From positions 1 through 33,949 of the forward strand of contig CAZENQ010000030.1 in the NCBI GenBank assembly GCA_964513655.1: a stretch of 33,949 nucleotides of DNA, written 5' to 3'. Positions within the stretch are counted from its first letter, which is position 1; each line of letters begins with the position of its first letter. Origin of the DNA: G020350405 sp964513655. GTDB taxonomy: Bacteria > Planctomycetota > Phycisphaerae > Sedimentisphaerales > Anaerobacaceae. Shown here piece after piece: positions 8,200 through 16,770 of this stretch. Under the pieces are notes generated by a model. It was not told the DNA's origin. It did not search any database and saw nothing but the letters and a program-made list of their open reading frames with translations. The translations under genes and the position numbers were made by a program.

Positions 8200-8228
8200 A
8201 CAATAAAGCAGCGAGGTGATGAGGTCAA
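8200..8228 (-). promoter_or_regulatory. Promoter of the TatD-family gene
   Basis: On the minus strand TTGACC (8228-8223) is followed after exactly 17 nt by TATTGT (8205-8200), about 65 nt upstream of the ATG at 8132. Confidence 0.55.
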
Positions 8229-8295
8229 AAACAAAAACTTATTCAGCGCTGGCCTCAAGCTTTCACGGAAGCGTGTTTAATGGTAACATAAAGAT

Positions 8296-10119
8296 ATGAG
8301 CGAGATACACCGCAGAGAAAACAAGGCATTCGGCAAAGGCTGGGACTTGCCGATATGTGTTTTTCTGGTGATTGCGACTTTCGCGGCCTTCTGGCCGGTC
8401 CACCGATACAGCTTCGTAGATTACGATGACCACCAATACGTCACCGACAATCAACACGTCAAGGCCGGCCTTACCAGAGAGGGCGTCATCTGGGCTTTTA
8501 CCACAGGACACGCCAGCAACTGGCACCCGCTGACCTGGCTTTCCCATATGCTGGATTGTCAGTTGTTCGGCACCGACCCGGGCCGGCACCATCTGATAAG
8601 TCTGGTCATACACACAATAAGCGCCATCGTGCTGTTTGCGGTCTTTAAAAAGATGACCGGCGCGGTTTGGTTGAGCGGTTTTGTCGCGGCAACATTTGCG
8701 CTTCACCCGCTTCATGTCGAGTCTGTGGCGTGGATAGCGGAACGCAAGGACGTTCTAAGCGGACTTTTCTGGATGCTGACAATGGCAGTTTACCTGCGGT
8801 ATGTAAGACAACCCCGCATAGGCTCGTATGTGGCGACCATATTCGTATTCACATTGGGCCTGACGGCAAAGCCAATGCTGGTGACCTTACCGTTTGTACT
8901 TTTGCTGCTGGACTATTGGCCTTTGGAACGTCTTAAGCTCAGCAATCTCGGCAGGCTGATATTAGAAAAGGCACCTTTATTTATTCTTTCAGCGATATCC
9001 AGCGTTGTCACGTTTGTCGCGCAGCGAAGTGGCGGTGCGGTAATACAAATGGAGGAGGTTCCTATTGGCATTCGTGCCGCCAACGGTCTTATCTCTTATT
9101 TAATCTATATTTCAAAAATGTTTTGGCCCAGCCGATTGGCAGCTTTTTACGTATATACATTTGAAAAATCATCGCTGTGGCTGGCTGTGCTCGCTGCATT
9201 GTTGGTGGCCGGAATATCCATTTTGGCAGTTGTGCTGGCGGCGAGACATAGATACGTACTTGTCGGCTGGTTCTGGTACATAGGTACGCTGGTGCCGGTG
9301 ATTGGCCTGGTACAGGTGGGGACACAGGCAAGGGCTGACCGGTATACTTACCTTCCCTCTATTGGTATCTCTATCATTGTCGCCTGGGGCGCAGCCGAAC
9401 TATCAGGCAAATGGCGATACCGCAAAGTCGTCCTGGCGATATCGGCGGCAGTTGTTACGGCTGCTATGTTGTTATCCGCGCGGATGCAGGTGCGTCACTG
9501 GCAGGACAGCCTTACCTTGTTCAGCCGTGCCGTTGAGGTAACCAGAGGTAACTACGTCGGTCACGCCGGGCTGGGTAAGGCTCTTCACGCGCGGGGCAAA
9601 CTTGACGAAGCTATCCGTCAATATCGCCAGGCCCTTCAGATAAAACCAAACTACACCATAGCTCGGTACAACTTAGCCAATGCGCTCTCGAGGCAGGGCA
9701 AAAAGGACGAGGCCATCAAGCACTATCGTGAGGTTCTGCTAACTGACCCAAACAACGCCAGAGCTCACAACAACTTGGGCAATGCCCTGTCGGGCCAGCG
9801 GAAAATAGACGAGGCGATTAAGCATTACCGCAGGGCGCTGGAGATTGAACCGGACAATCCGAAAGTGCACAACAACTTAGGCAGTGCCCTGGCGATTGAG
9901 GGGAAATTCGATGAGGCAATCGGATCTTTTCGTCGCGCGCTTCAGTTAAAAGCCAACGATGCCGAGGCCTGGTATAACCTGGGGTACGTATTCGAATTGC
10001 AGGGCCGGCTCGATGAAGCGACAGAGCACTACCGCCGGGCATTGGAAATAAAGCCGGACAAGGCGAACGCCAAAGAGCGTCTGGAAGCCGTATTGAAGCA
10101 AAAAGATGCCAACCAGTAG
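8296..10119 (+). CDS. Polytopic membrane GT-C-like protein with C-terminal TPRs (copy 1)
   Basis: 607 residues. The N-terminal ~410 residues hold about ten hydrophobic segments. The first non-cytoplasmic loop contains DYDD (42-45), an acidic pair placed as in GT-C glycosyltransferases, followed by conserved stretches such as NWHPLTWLSHMLDCQLFG and HPLHVESVAW. Residues ~420-590 form five TPR units ending in patterns like DEAIxxYRxALxIxP. This architecture matches bacterial relatives of TMTC proteins, which in animals are O-mannosyltransferases; here the donor and acceptor are unknown. The ATG lacks a strong ribosome binding site. A close paralogue follows after 74 nt. Confidence 0.88.
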   Translation: MSEIHRRENKAFGKGWDLPICVFLVIATFAAFWPVHRYSFVDYDDHQYVTDNQHVKAGLTREGVIWAFTTGHASNWHPLTWLSHMLDCQLFGTDPGRHHLISLVIHTISAIVLFAVFKKMTGAVWLSGFVAATFALHPLHVESVAWIAERKDVLSGLFWMLTMAVYLRYVRQPRIGSYVATIFVFTLGLTAKPMLVTLPFVLLLLDYWPLERLKLSNLGRLILEKAPLFILSAISSVVTFVAQRSGGAVIQMEEVPIGIRAANGLISYLIYISKMFWPSRLAAFYVYTFEKSSLWLAVLAALLVAGISILAVVLAARHRYVLVGWFWYIGTLVPVIGLVQVGTQARADRYTYLPSIGISIIVAWGAAELSGKWRYRKVVLAISAAVVTAAMLLSARMQVRHWQDSLTLFSRAVEVTRGNYVGHAGLGKALHARGKLDEAIRQYRQALQIKPNYTIARYNLANALSRQGKKDEAIKHYREVLLTDPNNARAHNNLGNALSGQRKIDEAIKHYRRALEIEPDNPKVHNNLGSALAIEGKFDEAIGSFRRALQLKANDAEAWYNLGYVFELQGRLDEATEHYRRALEIKPDKANAKERLEAVLKQKDANQ

Positions 10120-10193
10120 AGAAGATACAGTTGTGCTCGTCTCACTGGCGGATTGTGCTTTTAACAACGAGGGTTTGTCAGTAAAATGGTTGT

Positions 10194-12059
10194 ATGAGCA
10201 GAGCGCGCGGCAAGAGCGAAAACCCACAAATCCTTTTGATTTACCTGGGACTGGTTTTGGCCACGGCCATTGCATTTGAGCCGGTCCGCCACAACGACTT
10301 TGTCAGCTACGATGACGCTATGTATGTAACTGAAAATCCGCGCGTTAATGAGGGGGTGAACCATAAGTCCCTCCGATGGGCCTTCACAACCACACACGCC
10401 AGCAACTGGCATCCGCTGACCTGGCTGAGCCACATGCTGGATTGTGAATTATTTGGACTGAATCCCCTCTGGCATCATCTGGTCAATCTGCTACTTCACA
10501 CAGCAAACACTCTGTTGTTGTTTTGGGTACTTGCAAGGCTGACCGGTGCGGTGTGGGCAAGCGGTTTTGTTGCGGCGGCATTCGCGCTGCACCCGCTTCA
10601 CGTTGAGTCGGTAGCATGGGTGGCTGAGCGCAAAGACGTTCTTAGCGCGCTTTTCTGGATGTTGACAATCGTCGCATATATCCGATATGCGCAACGAGCG
10701 AGCATTTGGAGGTTCTCACTGGTATTCCTGGTCCTCGGTGTCGGGCTTACGGCCAAACCTATGCTGGTGACATTGCCTTTTGTACTCTTGCTGCTGGACT
10801 ATTGGCCGCTGCGCAGATTTCAAAAGTCGACGGTACGCCGTTTGATCTGCGAAAAAATCCCTTTATTTATCCTGACGATGGTTTCAAGCATAGTTACGTA
10901 CGTCGCTCAGGAAAGCACAGGGGCGACGGAGATGGTGCAGAACCTGGCTTTGACTACTCGCATAAACAATGCTTTGGTCTGTTACCTCGGCTATATAACA
11001 AAGATGATTTATCCGAGCGGTCTGGCGGTTTTGTATCCCCATCCGGGCGCAAGCTTGCCGGTTTGGCAACCGATAGTTTCCATCACGGCACTGGTTGTCA
11101 TCACTGCCGGCATAATTTATTTGGCCGGGCGCGGGCGACGTTACCTGGCGGTGGGCTGGCTGTGGTATCTGGGGACACTGGTTCCGGTGATTGGTCTTGT
11201 CCAGGTTGGCAGACAATGCATGGCCGACAGGTACACCTATCTGCCGTCGGTGGGCCTGTTTATTATTGCTGTCTGGGGTGCAGCTGAACTGTCGGTAAAA
11301 TGGCGATACCGGAAAGTTGTGCTGTCGACGTCAGCACTTCTGGTTCTTGGCGCGCTATCGGTTTGTACGCGGACACAGGTCCGTCACTGGCGAAATAACT
11401 TTACTCTCTGCGAGCGTGCTCTGTCAGCAACCGAAAATAATGCGGTTATGCACTACAGTCTGGGCAATGCTTTTAGGTCAGCCGACAAGCTTGACGAGGC
11501 AGTTACACAATACCGCCGCGCGCTTCGGATAGAACCGAATCATTCCAGAACTCACGGTAATCTGGCAAATGCGCTTCTATTGCAGGCCAAGATCGAAGAA
11601 GCTGCCGAACACTATCGCCAGGCCGTGCAGCTCGACCCCAATTACCTCAACGCCCGCTATAACTTAGGCCTGGCACTCTCGAAGCAGGGTAAGTTCACCG
11701 AGGCAATCACGCAATACCACCATGTGCTCGCCCTTGAGCCGGACAACGCGGCGGCATTGAACAGCATTGCCTGGATTTTGTGTACTCATCCGGATAAGAA
11801 ACATCGCGACCCAGGCCAGGCAATCGACCTGGCCAGACGCGCAGCCGAACTAACAGAATATAACAAGGCGGAGATATTGGATACGCTGGCCACCGGCTAC
11901 GCAGCAGCAGGTCAATTCGATAAGGCGGTGGCAATAAGCCGGTCGGCTCTTAAATTAGCTTTGGACGAGCAAAATGACGAGTTGGTCACTCGCCTCCGGC
12001 AGCAGCTGGAACTCTACGGCCAGGAGAAGCTGCATGCTGAACCACTCCGACAGCAATAG
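10194..12059 (+). CDS. Polytopic membrane GT-C-like protein with C-terminal TPRs (copy 2)
   Basis: 621 residues, the same architecture as the preceding gene: about ten membrane segments with SYDD at 38-41 in the first loop, then NWHPLTWLSHMLDCELFG and HPLHVESVAWVAERKDVLS, followed by TPRs from about residue 412. The first three TPRs are canonical; the last two are more degenerate (ALNSIAWILCTHPDKKHRDP begins one). The membrane halves of the two proteins are close to identical over long blocks, while the TPR halves differ much more, so the pair probably arose by tandem duplication and diverged in partner binding. Likely co-transcribed with copy 1. Function as a glycosyltransferase is inferred. 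Confidence 0.88.
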   Translation: MSRARGKSENPQILLIYLGLVLATAIAFEPVRHNDFVSYDDAMYVTENPRVNEGVNHKSLRWAFTTTHASNWHPLTWLSHMLDCELFGLNPLWHHLVNLLLHTANTLLLFWVLARLTGAVWASGFVAAAFALHPLHVESVAWVAERKDVLSALFWMLTIVAYIRYAQRASIWRFSLVFLVLGVGLTAKPMLVTLPFVLLLLDYWPLRRFQKSTVRRLICEKIPLFILTMVSSIVTYVAQESTGATEMVQNLALTTRINNALVCYLGYITKMIYPSGLAVLYPHPGASLPVWQPIVSITALVVITAGIIYLAGRGRRYLAVGWLWYLGTLVPVIGLVQVGRQCMADRYTYLPSVGLFIIAVWGAAELSVKWRYRKVVLSTSALLVLGALSVCTRTQVRHWRNNFTLCERALSATENNAVMHYSLGNAFRSADKLDEAVTQYRRALRIEPNHSRTHGNLANALLLQAKIEEAAEHYRQAVQLDPNYLNARYNLGLALSKQGKFTEAITQYHHVLALEPDNAAALNSIAWILCTHPDKKHRDPGQAIDLARRAAELTEYNKAEILDTLATGYAAAGQFDKAVAISRSALKLALDEQNDELVTRLRQQLELYGQEKLHAEPLRQQ

Positions 12060-12111
12060 ATTACTGCTCTGGGGCTTAATAGCTGATAAGGGCCGGTTAG
12101 CGGAATTCAAA

Positions 12112-12510
12112 TCAAGGGACGAAGGCGTTTTCGTAGTGTTTTATTTTTGGCCGGCCGGCCTGTCCCAAGACTAATGTTACAATGTCGAAACGACAGGGCC
12201 TGTCTTCTATATTGTGGCTCGCAAGGAAATATCGAGCAGTTCTGAGTAATTTGGCTTTTTTAGCAAATGTTACAACCGATTCGACCGGCTCAAAGCTTTC
12301 GTCGGCTCTGGCTTTTACCTCGACGAAGACAATCGCGCCGTCGGCATCGACCATAACCAGGTCTATTTCGCCTGTCTTACACGAGTAGTTGCGGGCAAGT
12401 TTCCTCAGTCCTTTTCTTACAAGAAACCTCTCGCAGCGTCTTTCACCCCATCGGCCGAGCAGCTTTCCGTCAGCCAATAGTTTGTTTCTGTTAAGCAACA
12501 AAGAAAGCAA
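12112..12510 (-). CDS. yraN: YraN/UPF0102 family nuclease-like protein
   Basis: 132 residues, usual size. The restriction-endonuclease-like core is clear: LGRWGERRCERFL (helix with conserved Glu), GEIDLV at 47-52 and FVEVKAR at 62-68, supplying the D-ExK type active site. Biochemical function in most bacteria is undetermined. The start is a TTG at 12510 with a GGGGG upstream, 18 nt after the rplS stop, so it is probably translated from the rplS mRNA. Placement behind rplS is the common order in bacteria. Confidence 0.92.
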   Translation of the reverse strand: MLSLLLNRNKLLADGKLLGRWGERRCERFLVRKGLRKLARNYSCKTGEIDLVMVDADGAIVFVEVKARADESFEPVESVVTFAKKAKLLRTARYFLASHNIEDRPCRFDIVTLVLGQAGRPKIKHYENAFVP

Positions 12511-12528
12511 TCTTGCCCCCGTCCTGCA

Positions 12529-12927
12529 TTACTGGGTGACAGTGTGCTTGCCGTACCGGTGAGCCAGTCTTACCGCCTTGCCGGTCCGTTTGCGCAGGAA
12601 GTAAAGTTTTGCGCGTCTTGCTTTTCCGCTCCGAACCGGACGAACATTAATTACATTTGGTGAATGAAGCGGGAAGATTCGCTCTACGCCCTCGTTAGCC
12701 ACGATTCGACGGACCGTGAATGTTTCGTTAATGCCCCGTCCCCTGCGTGCAATTACCGTTCCCGTAAATATCTGGGTGCGCTCCTTGTTGCCTTCTTTGA
12801 TTCTGCAGCGCACATCAACCGTATCGCCTATCTCGAAATGCGGAATCTCGGTTTTGAGGCTCTTACTTTCGACAGCATCCAGCATCTCTGTTTTTGACGC
12901 GTTAGAAACTTTTGCTTTTTGTGCCAT
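12529..12927 (-). CDS. rplS: 50S ribosomal protein L19
   Basis: 132 residues. The L19 core is complete, from FEIGDTVDVRCRIKEGNKER through the GxVIARRGRGINETFTVRR and PLHSPNVINV motifs to KARRAKLYFLR. L19 sits at the interface of the two ribosomal subunits. An N-terminal extension of about 30 residues precedes the core. TAAGGA lies 8 nt before the ATG. In most bacteria rplS follows trmD directly; here ~3.1 kb with two exported-protein genes and a separate promoter intervene. Confidence 0.97.
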   Translation of the reverse strand: MAQKAKVSNASKTEMLDAVESKSLKTEIPHFEIGDTVDVRCRIKEGNKERTQIFTGTVIARRGRGINETFTVRRIVANEGVERIFPLHSPNVINVRPVRSGKARRAKLYFLRKRTGKAVRLAHRYGKHTVTQ

Positions 12928-13002
12928 GTTATTTTCCTTACGCCCCGTTACAGGAGCCCCTAAGGTGGTTGACTGATTTATTTTTTACTACGGTTCTCGG
13001 CT

Positions 13003-13030
13003 ATAGTATTCAGTGAATAGCCGCTGGCAA
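13003..13030 (-). promoter_or_regulatory. Promoter of rplS-yraN
   Basis: Minus strand TTGCCA (13030-13025), 16-nt spacer, TACTAT (13008-13003). It gives a leader of ~70 nt and would allow rplS-yraN to be expressed independently of the upstream trmD transcript. Confidence 0.5.
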
Positions 13031-13098
13031 TTAGCCTGCAGATGGTAACGGGTCTTTGTTCTGAATACAAGAGCTTTTTCAAAAGTTGTGTTTTTCGC

Positions 13099-14550
13099 CT
13101 ATTTTCGCCCGGCCTTCGGAATGGGGAAGTCCTTTGACGGGGTCCGCGCTGCTCTTAGGTACTTTTCGATTTTTGCAGCGATTTTCGGGTGTGTATCAGC
13201 GACGTTGTGTCTTTCGCCCATATCGGTCTTGAGGTTGTACAGCTCAATTGGCCCGGATGGGTTTCTGTAGACATCGAGTCGAACACCCTTATAGTCGCCC
13301 ATGCGCACGGCCTGTTTTTTACCCCGCTCGTGGAATTCCCAGTAAAGAAACTTGTGTTTTTTCTGCCGGCGCGGTTGTCCAAGTAGTGTAGGGAGCATCG
13401 ATATACCGTCAACGTCGTCGGGCGGTTTTGCGCCGGCTAATTCGGCGGCGGTAGGTAAAAAGTCCCAGAAGGCGGAGATATGGTCGGTAACTGAGCCCGG
13501 CTTAATTTTTCCGGGCCACCGAACAATCATCGGCATCCGAATTCCGCCTTCGTAAAGGTCACGCTTGATGCCGCGCAGCACACCGTTAGAGTCAAAAAAA
13601 TCCGGCTTGGCGCCGCCTTCTTTATGCGGGCCGTTGTCGCTGCTGAAAAACACAATGGTGTTTTCATCCAGACCGCGCACTTGCAGCTTAGCAAACAGCC
13701 TGCTGATGTCACGGTCCAACCGTGTAATCATCGCGGCGTGGCCTTTCTGCGGCTCGGGCCAGTCCTTGTCTTTGTAGATGCCGTAGTCGGGCACCTCCAT
13801 ACCGTGCCGGCCCACAAGGTGCGATTCATTATTGGCGTGAGGAATCGTGTAGGCAAGATAAAGAAAAAATGGCTTCTTCTTACCGCGCTCGATAAATCGC
13901 AGAGCCTCTTCGGTAAATAAATCATGTGAGTAATCGACTCGCTTTGTGGCGGCGCTGCCGACGTTCCTGGCGTATCCTTCGTTTATGTACACGACCTCGT
14001 TATCGAGCTTTACTTTCTCCTGATTGCGCCACAGCCAGTCAGGATAATAATTATGCGCCCTGGCCTGGTTCAGATAGCCGAAGAAGTAGTCGAAGCCCTT
14101 TTTGTTGGGAATGCCGGTAGTGTCCGGCTCGCCGAGTCCCCATTTGCCGATAAGACCCGTGGTGTATCCGGCCTTTTTTAATAGTTCCGCAACAGTAACG
14201 TCGCAAGGCCGCAGCGGCACGCGCTTATTTCCACGCACCCGGCAGTGACCCGTATGCAAACCTGTCATCAGTGCACATCGCGATGGTGCACATACCGTGC
14301 TGCCTGCGTAATGCTGTGTAAAGCGCATCCCCTCAGCCGCCATTCGGTCCAGGTTCGGCGTCTTTATCTTATCCTGGCCATAGCAGCCAAGGTCGCCATA
14401 GCCCAAATCGTCAGCCAAAACGAAGATGATGTTCGGCCGCTGTACTGCTACACCTGGGCTGTCGGCCAGTTCACCCTCACAGCCGCTGCAAGGCATCATC
14501 GCTGCCACAGCCCCGCCTGCAGCGAAACCTAAAAATTCACGACGATTCAT
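13099..14550 (-). CDS. Tat-exported sulfatase (Cys-type, arylsulfatase family)
   Basis: 483 residues. The N-terminus NRREFLGFAAGGAVAA is a textbook twin-arginine signal, so the folded enzyme is exported. The type I sulfatase fold follows: the metal-binding Asp pair in LADDLGYGD (47-48), and CAPSR at 87-91, the C-x-P-S-R motif whose Cys87 is converted to formylglycine, then GKWGLG and the FFSSDNGPH metal site. Length and organisation match polysaccharide-desulfating enzymes abundant in planctomycetes; the substrate cannot be assigned. It is 47 nt downstream of the isomerase-like gene and appears to be the last gene of the trmD transcript. No sulfatase-maturating enzyme is in the window. Confidence 0.94.
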   Translation of the reverse strand: MNRREFLGFAAGGAVAAMMPCSGCEGELADSPGVAVQRPNIIFVLADDLGYGDLGCYGQDKIKTPNLDRMAAEGMRFTQHYAGSTVCAPSRCALMTGLHTGHCRVRGNKRVPLRPCDVTVAELLKKAGYTTGLIGKWGLGEPDTTGIPNKKGFDYFFGYLNQARAHNYYPDWLWRNQEKVKLDNEVVYINEGYARNVGSAATKRVDYSHDLFTEEALRFIERGKKKPFFLYLAYTIPHANNESHLVGRHGMEVPDYGIYKDKDWPEPQKGHAAMITRLDRDISRLFAKLQVRGLDENTIVFFSSDNGPHKEGGAKPDFFDSNGVLRGIKRDLYEGGIRMPMIVRWPGKIKPGSVTDHISAFWDFLPTAAELAGAKPPDDVDGISMLPTLLGQPRRQKKHKFLYWEFHERGKKQAVRMGDYKGVRLDVYRNPSGPIELYNLKTDMGERHNVADTHPKIAAKIEKYLRAARTPSKDFPIPKAGRK

Positions 14551-14597
14551 TTCTCACTCCTCTCCTCAGACTCCCTAAGCCTCGGTAGCTGGTAGCC

Positions 14598-16055
14598 CTA
14601 TACCGCCTCATTTACCAGTTCAATTTCCTTGAATCTGCAGAAGTACTCAAGCTCCTCGGTGATGTCCCCATAGCACGTCACCCGATGTAGCCCGTGCGAC
14701 CAGTTCTTCCATAACTTCCCCACCTCGCCATCAACCTTGACGGTTATCTTCGTGCGACAGCCCCTGTCGTCCTTAAGTGAAACCGGCGTGTCAATAATTT
14801 CTCCCGTGAAGTAAACCAAAGATTTGCTGCCCACCAGCTTAGCCTGCGTGACCTTCTGACCCATCCGCATCTTAACCTGTGGAACAACGCCCTTTTGCCT
14901 CTCCATAATCGTCCGCAGCTTGTATGGAGCAGCCGGCCCATCAGGACCATCCATCTTCCTCGTCCCCAGACAGTGAGCCAGGATAATACTGTCTTTGGAT
15001 TCATCCACAGTCGGGTCGCTGATAAAGCCCGGCCTGCCCACTAATCCCTGAAACAAAATATGCGTCATCGCAGACTGCAGGTCCGATTCACAAATGCCGC
15101 CCAATCCCATATCATTTAGCCTCGTAAAGCCGATACAAGGGTATGCATAATCCTGGCACAGCGGACCAAACATACTGCCATAACAATCAACCGTCATTAC
15201 TGTCGCTTCTTCTTCATCCAGCAGCTTCTCAAATGCCAGCGCAAGCCTGCACGACTTGAATATATCTTCCCGCGACGGCTCCACTACCAGCTCAGCACCT
15301 TTTATCCAGCGTTCAGCCTCTGCTGTTGCCTGCTTGTCATCGACGGCATCATACGCGTCAAGCACTCGCTGTAGCTCGATGCGTTTTATCTCTGTGTCGA
15401 ACTTGCTTTTCACATCGTCAGCATATTCCGCAAATGACGCAGTGGTCACGTTAAGAATCTTTGCCTCTTTCAAATGGTGAATCGCGCGGAAAGGCCTTAT
15501 CGCAACTGCCAGTTGTTTATAATCGCTGGTGAGCATACATCCCATTTTGGCCCCCACCGGTTCGGTTTGTAGTCGGCCGAACGTGGTCCAGCCGTGGCCG
15601 GAGTATGGAACGGCAAATACCATCGTCGGATGCCCCAGTCTCAGAATCTCCTCTAAAATCCCCGGTATTCCCATCCCGAGCTGAATCGCAAGGACGCCAT
15701 CAACATCCTTGAGCCTGTCCTTGTATCTGCCAGCCTGCTCTGCAGATGTAACCAGCTCATCCACAACAAATTCCACATCCCGCAACTCGTCTTTTGATTT
15801 CGCAAACTCAGACTCGTAAAACCTAATCTCACCCTTCAAATCGAGATTCGGTTTTGGCCAAAGGCTCCAGGGATTCGCTGGGTTCGCCATGTAAATTCGG
15901 GCAACTTTGACTTTTGACTTTCTGCAGCCCGGGCTTATAAGTGACGTTGGTTTTGGATTTGCGGCGAAGGCCAAAACACTGGAACCACAGAGGCACAGAG
16001 CACCGCCAGCCGCAGCCATTTGCAAAAATTCCCTACGGTCAATTTCATTTTTCAT
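14598..16055 (-). CDS. Tat-exported L-fucose/L-arabinose isomerase-like protein
   Basis: 485 residues. DRREFLQMAAAGGALCL is a Tat signal. The mature part resembles the FucI/AraA fold: an N-terminal Rossmann-like domain, a central domain with VMTVDCYGSMFG and IGFTRLNDMGLGGICESD, and a C-terminal beta-rich domain near RTKITVKV. In FucI/AraA enzymes the acidic residues of the second region bind the catalytic metal; several acidic residues are present here, but a full site was not verified. Export is unusual for this fold, whose known members are cytoplasmic. The ATG lies inside the trmD coding end, with AAGGAG 6 nt upstream, an excellent site, so translation is coupled to trmD. Catalytic activity is uncertain. 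Confidence 0.8.
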   Translation of the reverse strand: MKNEIDRREFLQMAAAGGALCLCGSSVLAFAANPKPTSLISPGCRKSKVKVARIYMANPANPWSLWPKPNLDLKGEIRFYESEFAKSKDELRDVEFVVDELVTSAEQAGRYKDRLKDVDGVLAIQLGMGIPGILEEILRLGHPTMVFAVPYSGHGWTTFGRLQTEPVGAKMGCMLTSDYKQLAVAIRPFRAIHHLKEAKILNVTTASFAEYADDVKSKFDTEIKRIELQRVLDAYDAVDDKQATAEAERWIKGAELVVEPSREDIFKSCRLALAFEKLLDEEEATVMTVDCYGSMFGPLCQDYAYPCIGFTRLNDMGLGGICESDLQSAMTHILFQGLVGRPGFISDPTVDESKDSIILAHCLGTRKMDGPDGPAAPYKLRTIMERQKGVVPQVKMRMGQKVTQAKLVGSKSLVYFTGEIIDTPVSLKDDRGCRTKITVKVDGEVGKLWKNWSHGLHRVTCYGDITEELEYFCRFKEIELVNEAV

Positions 16056-16770
16056 CTTGATCTCCTTCTGCAGTTTTCAAAGTATTCTGGTTTTCTTTCA
16101 GCAAATCCGGCCGGGACTTTTTCGTTCGCTCGACGGCCTGCTGGCGCCGCCACTCGGCGATTTTACCGTGGTCCCCGCTCAAAAGGATATCAGGTACCTT
16201 CATGCCGCGAAAGACCTCCGGCCTCGTGTATTGCGGATACTCCAACAGCCCTTCGCTGAAGGAATCATCTTTTGCGGAATCCTCATCACCAAGTGCGCCA
16301 GCAAGTAATCTTACTACAGCGTCCACGACCACCATAGCCGCCAGTTCGCCGCCGCTTAAGACATAGTCGCCTATCGAGATTTGTTCGGCGCCGAGACCAG
16401 TGCAGATTCGCTCATCAAAACCTTCGTATCTCCCGGATATTAAAATCAGGCGTTTCTCGGCGCTTAATTCGGCTGCCTTTGTTTGATTGAATTTTTGTCC
16501 CTGTGGTGTAAGCAGAATGACCCGTCCTTTTTCCGTGGCTGACTTTTCGACATGCTCGAAGCAATCGAAGACCGGCTGGGGCATCATGACCATGCCTGGC
16601 CCGCCGCCATAGGGCTTGTCATCAACCTTCTTATAGCTGTCGGTGGTGAAATCTCTAATATTGGTGAGAACCATATCAACTACGCCGGCCTGCTGAGCCC
16701 TCCCTAATATCGAGTGGCTCAGGGGAGATTCGAACATCTCGGGAAAAAGCGTCAGGATATCAATCCTCAT
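16045..16770 (-). CDS. trmD: tRNA (guanine37-N1)-methyltransferase TrmD
   Basis: 241 residues from the ATG at 16770. The SPOUT trefoil-knot signatures are present: DDKPYGGGPGM at 50-60, GRYEGFDER at 113-121, SIGDYVLSGGE at 132-142 and EYPQYTRP. The enzyme methylates G37 of tRNAs reading CNN codons and prevents frameshifting. A GTG one codon upstream (16773) is in frame, but MRIDILTLFP is the family's usual start. The start overlaps the rpsP stop by 11 bp, and the stop overlaps the isomerase-like start by 11 bp. rimM, normally between rpsP and trmD, is absent. The tail beyond ~225 is short, polar and Lys/Glu-rich. Confidence 0.97.
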   Translation of the reverse strand: MRIDILTLFPEMFESPLSHSILGRAQQAGVVDMVLTNIRDFTTDSYKKVDDKPYGGGPGMVMMPQPVFDCFEHVEKSATEKGRVILLTPQGQKFNQTKAAELSAEKRLILISGRYEGFDERICTGLGAEQISIGDYVLSGGELAAMVVVDAVVRLLAGALGDEDSAKDDSFSEGLLEYPQYTRPEVFRGMKVPDILLSGDHGKIAEWRRQQAVERTKKSRPDLLKENQNTLKTAEGDQDEK

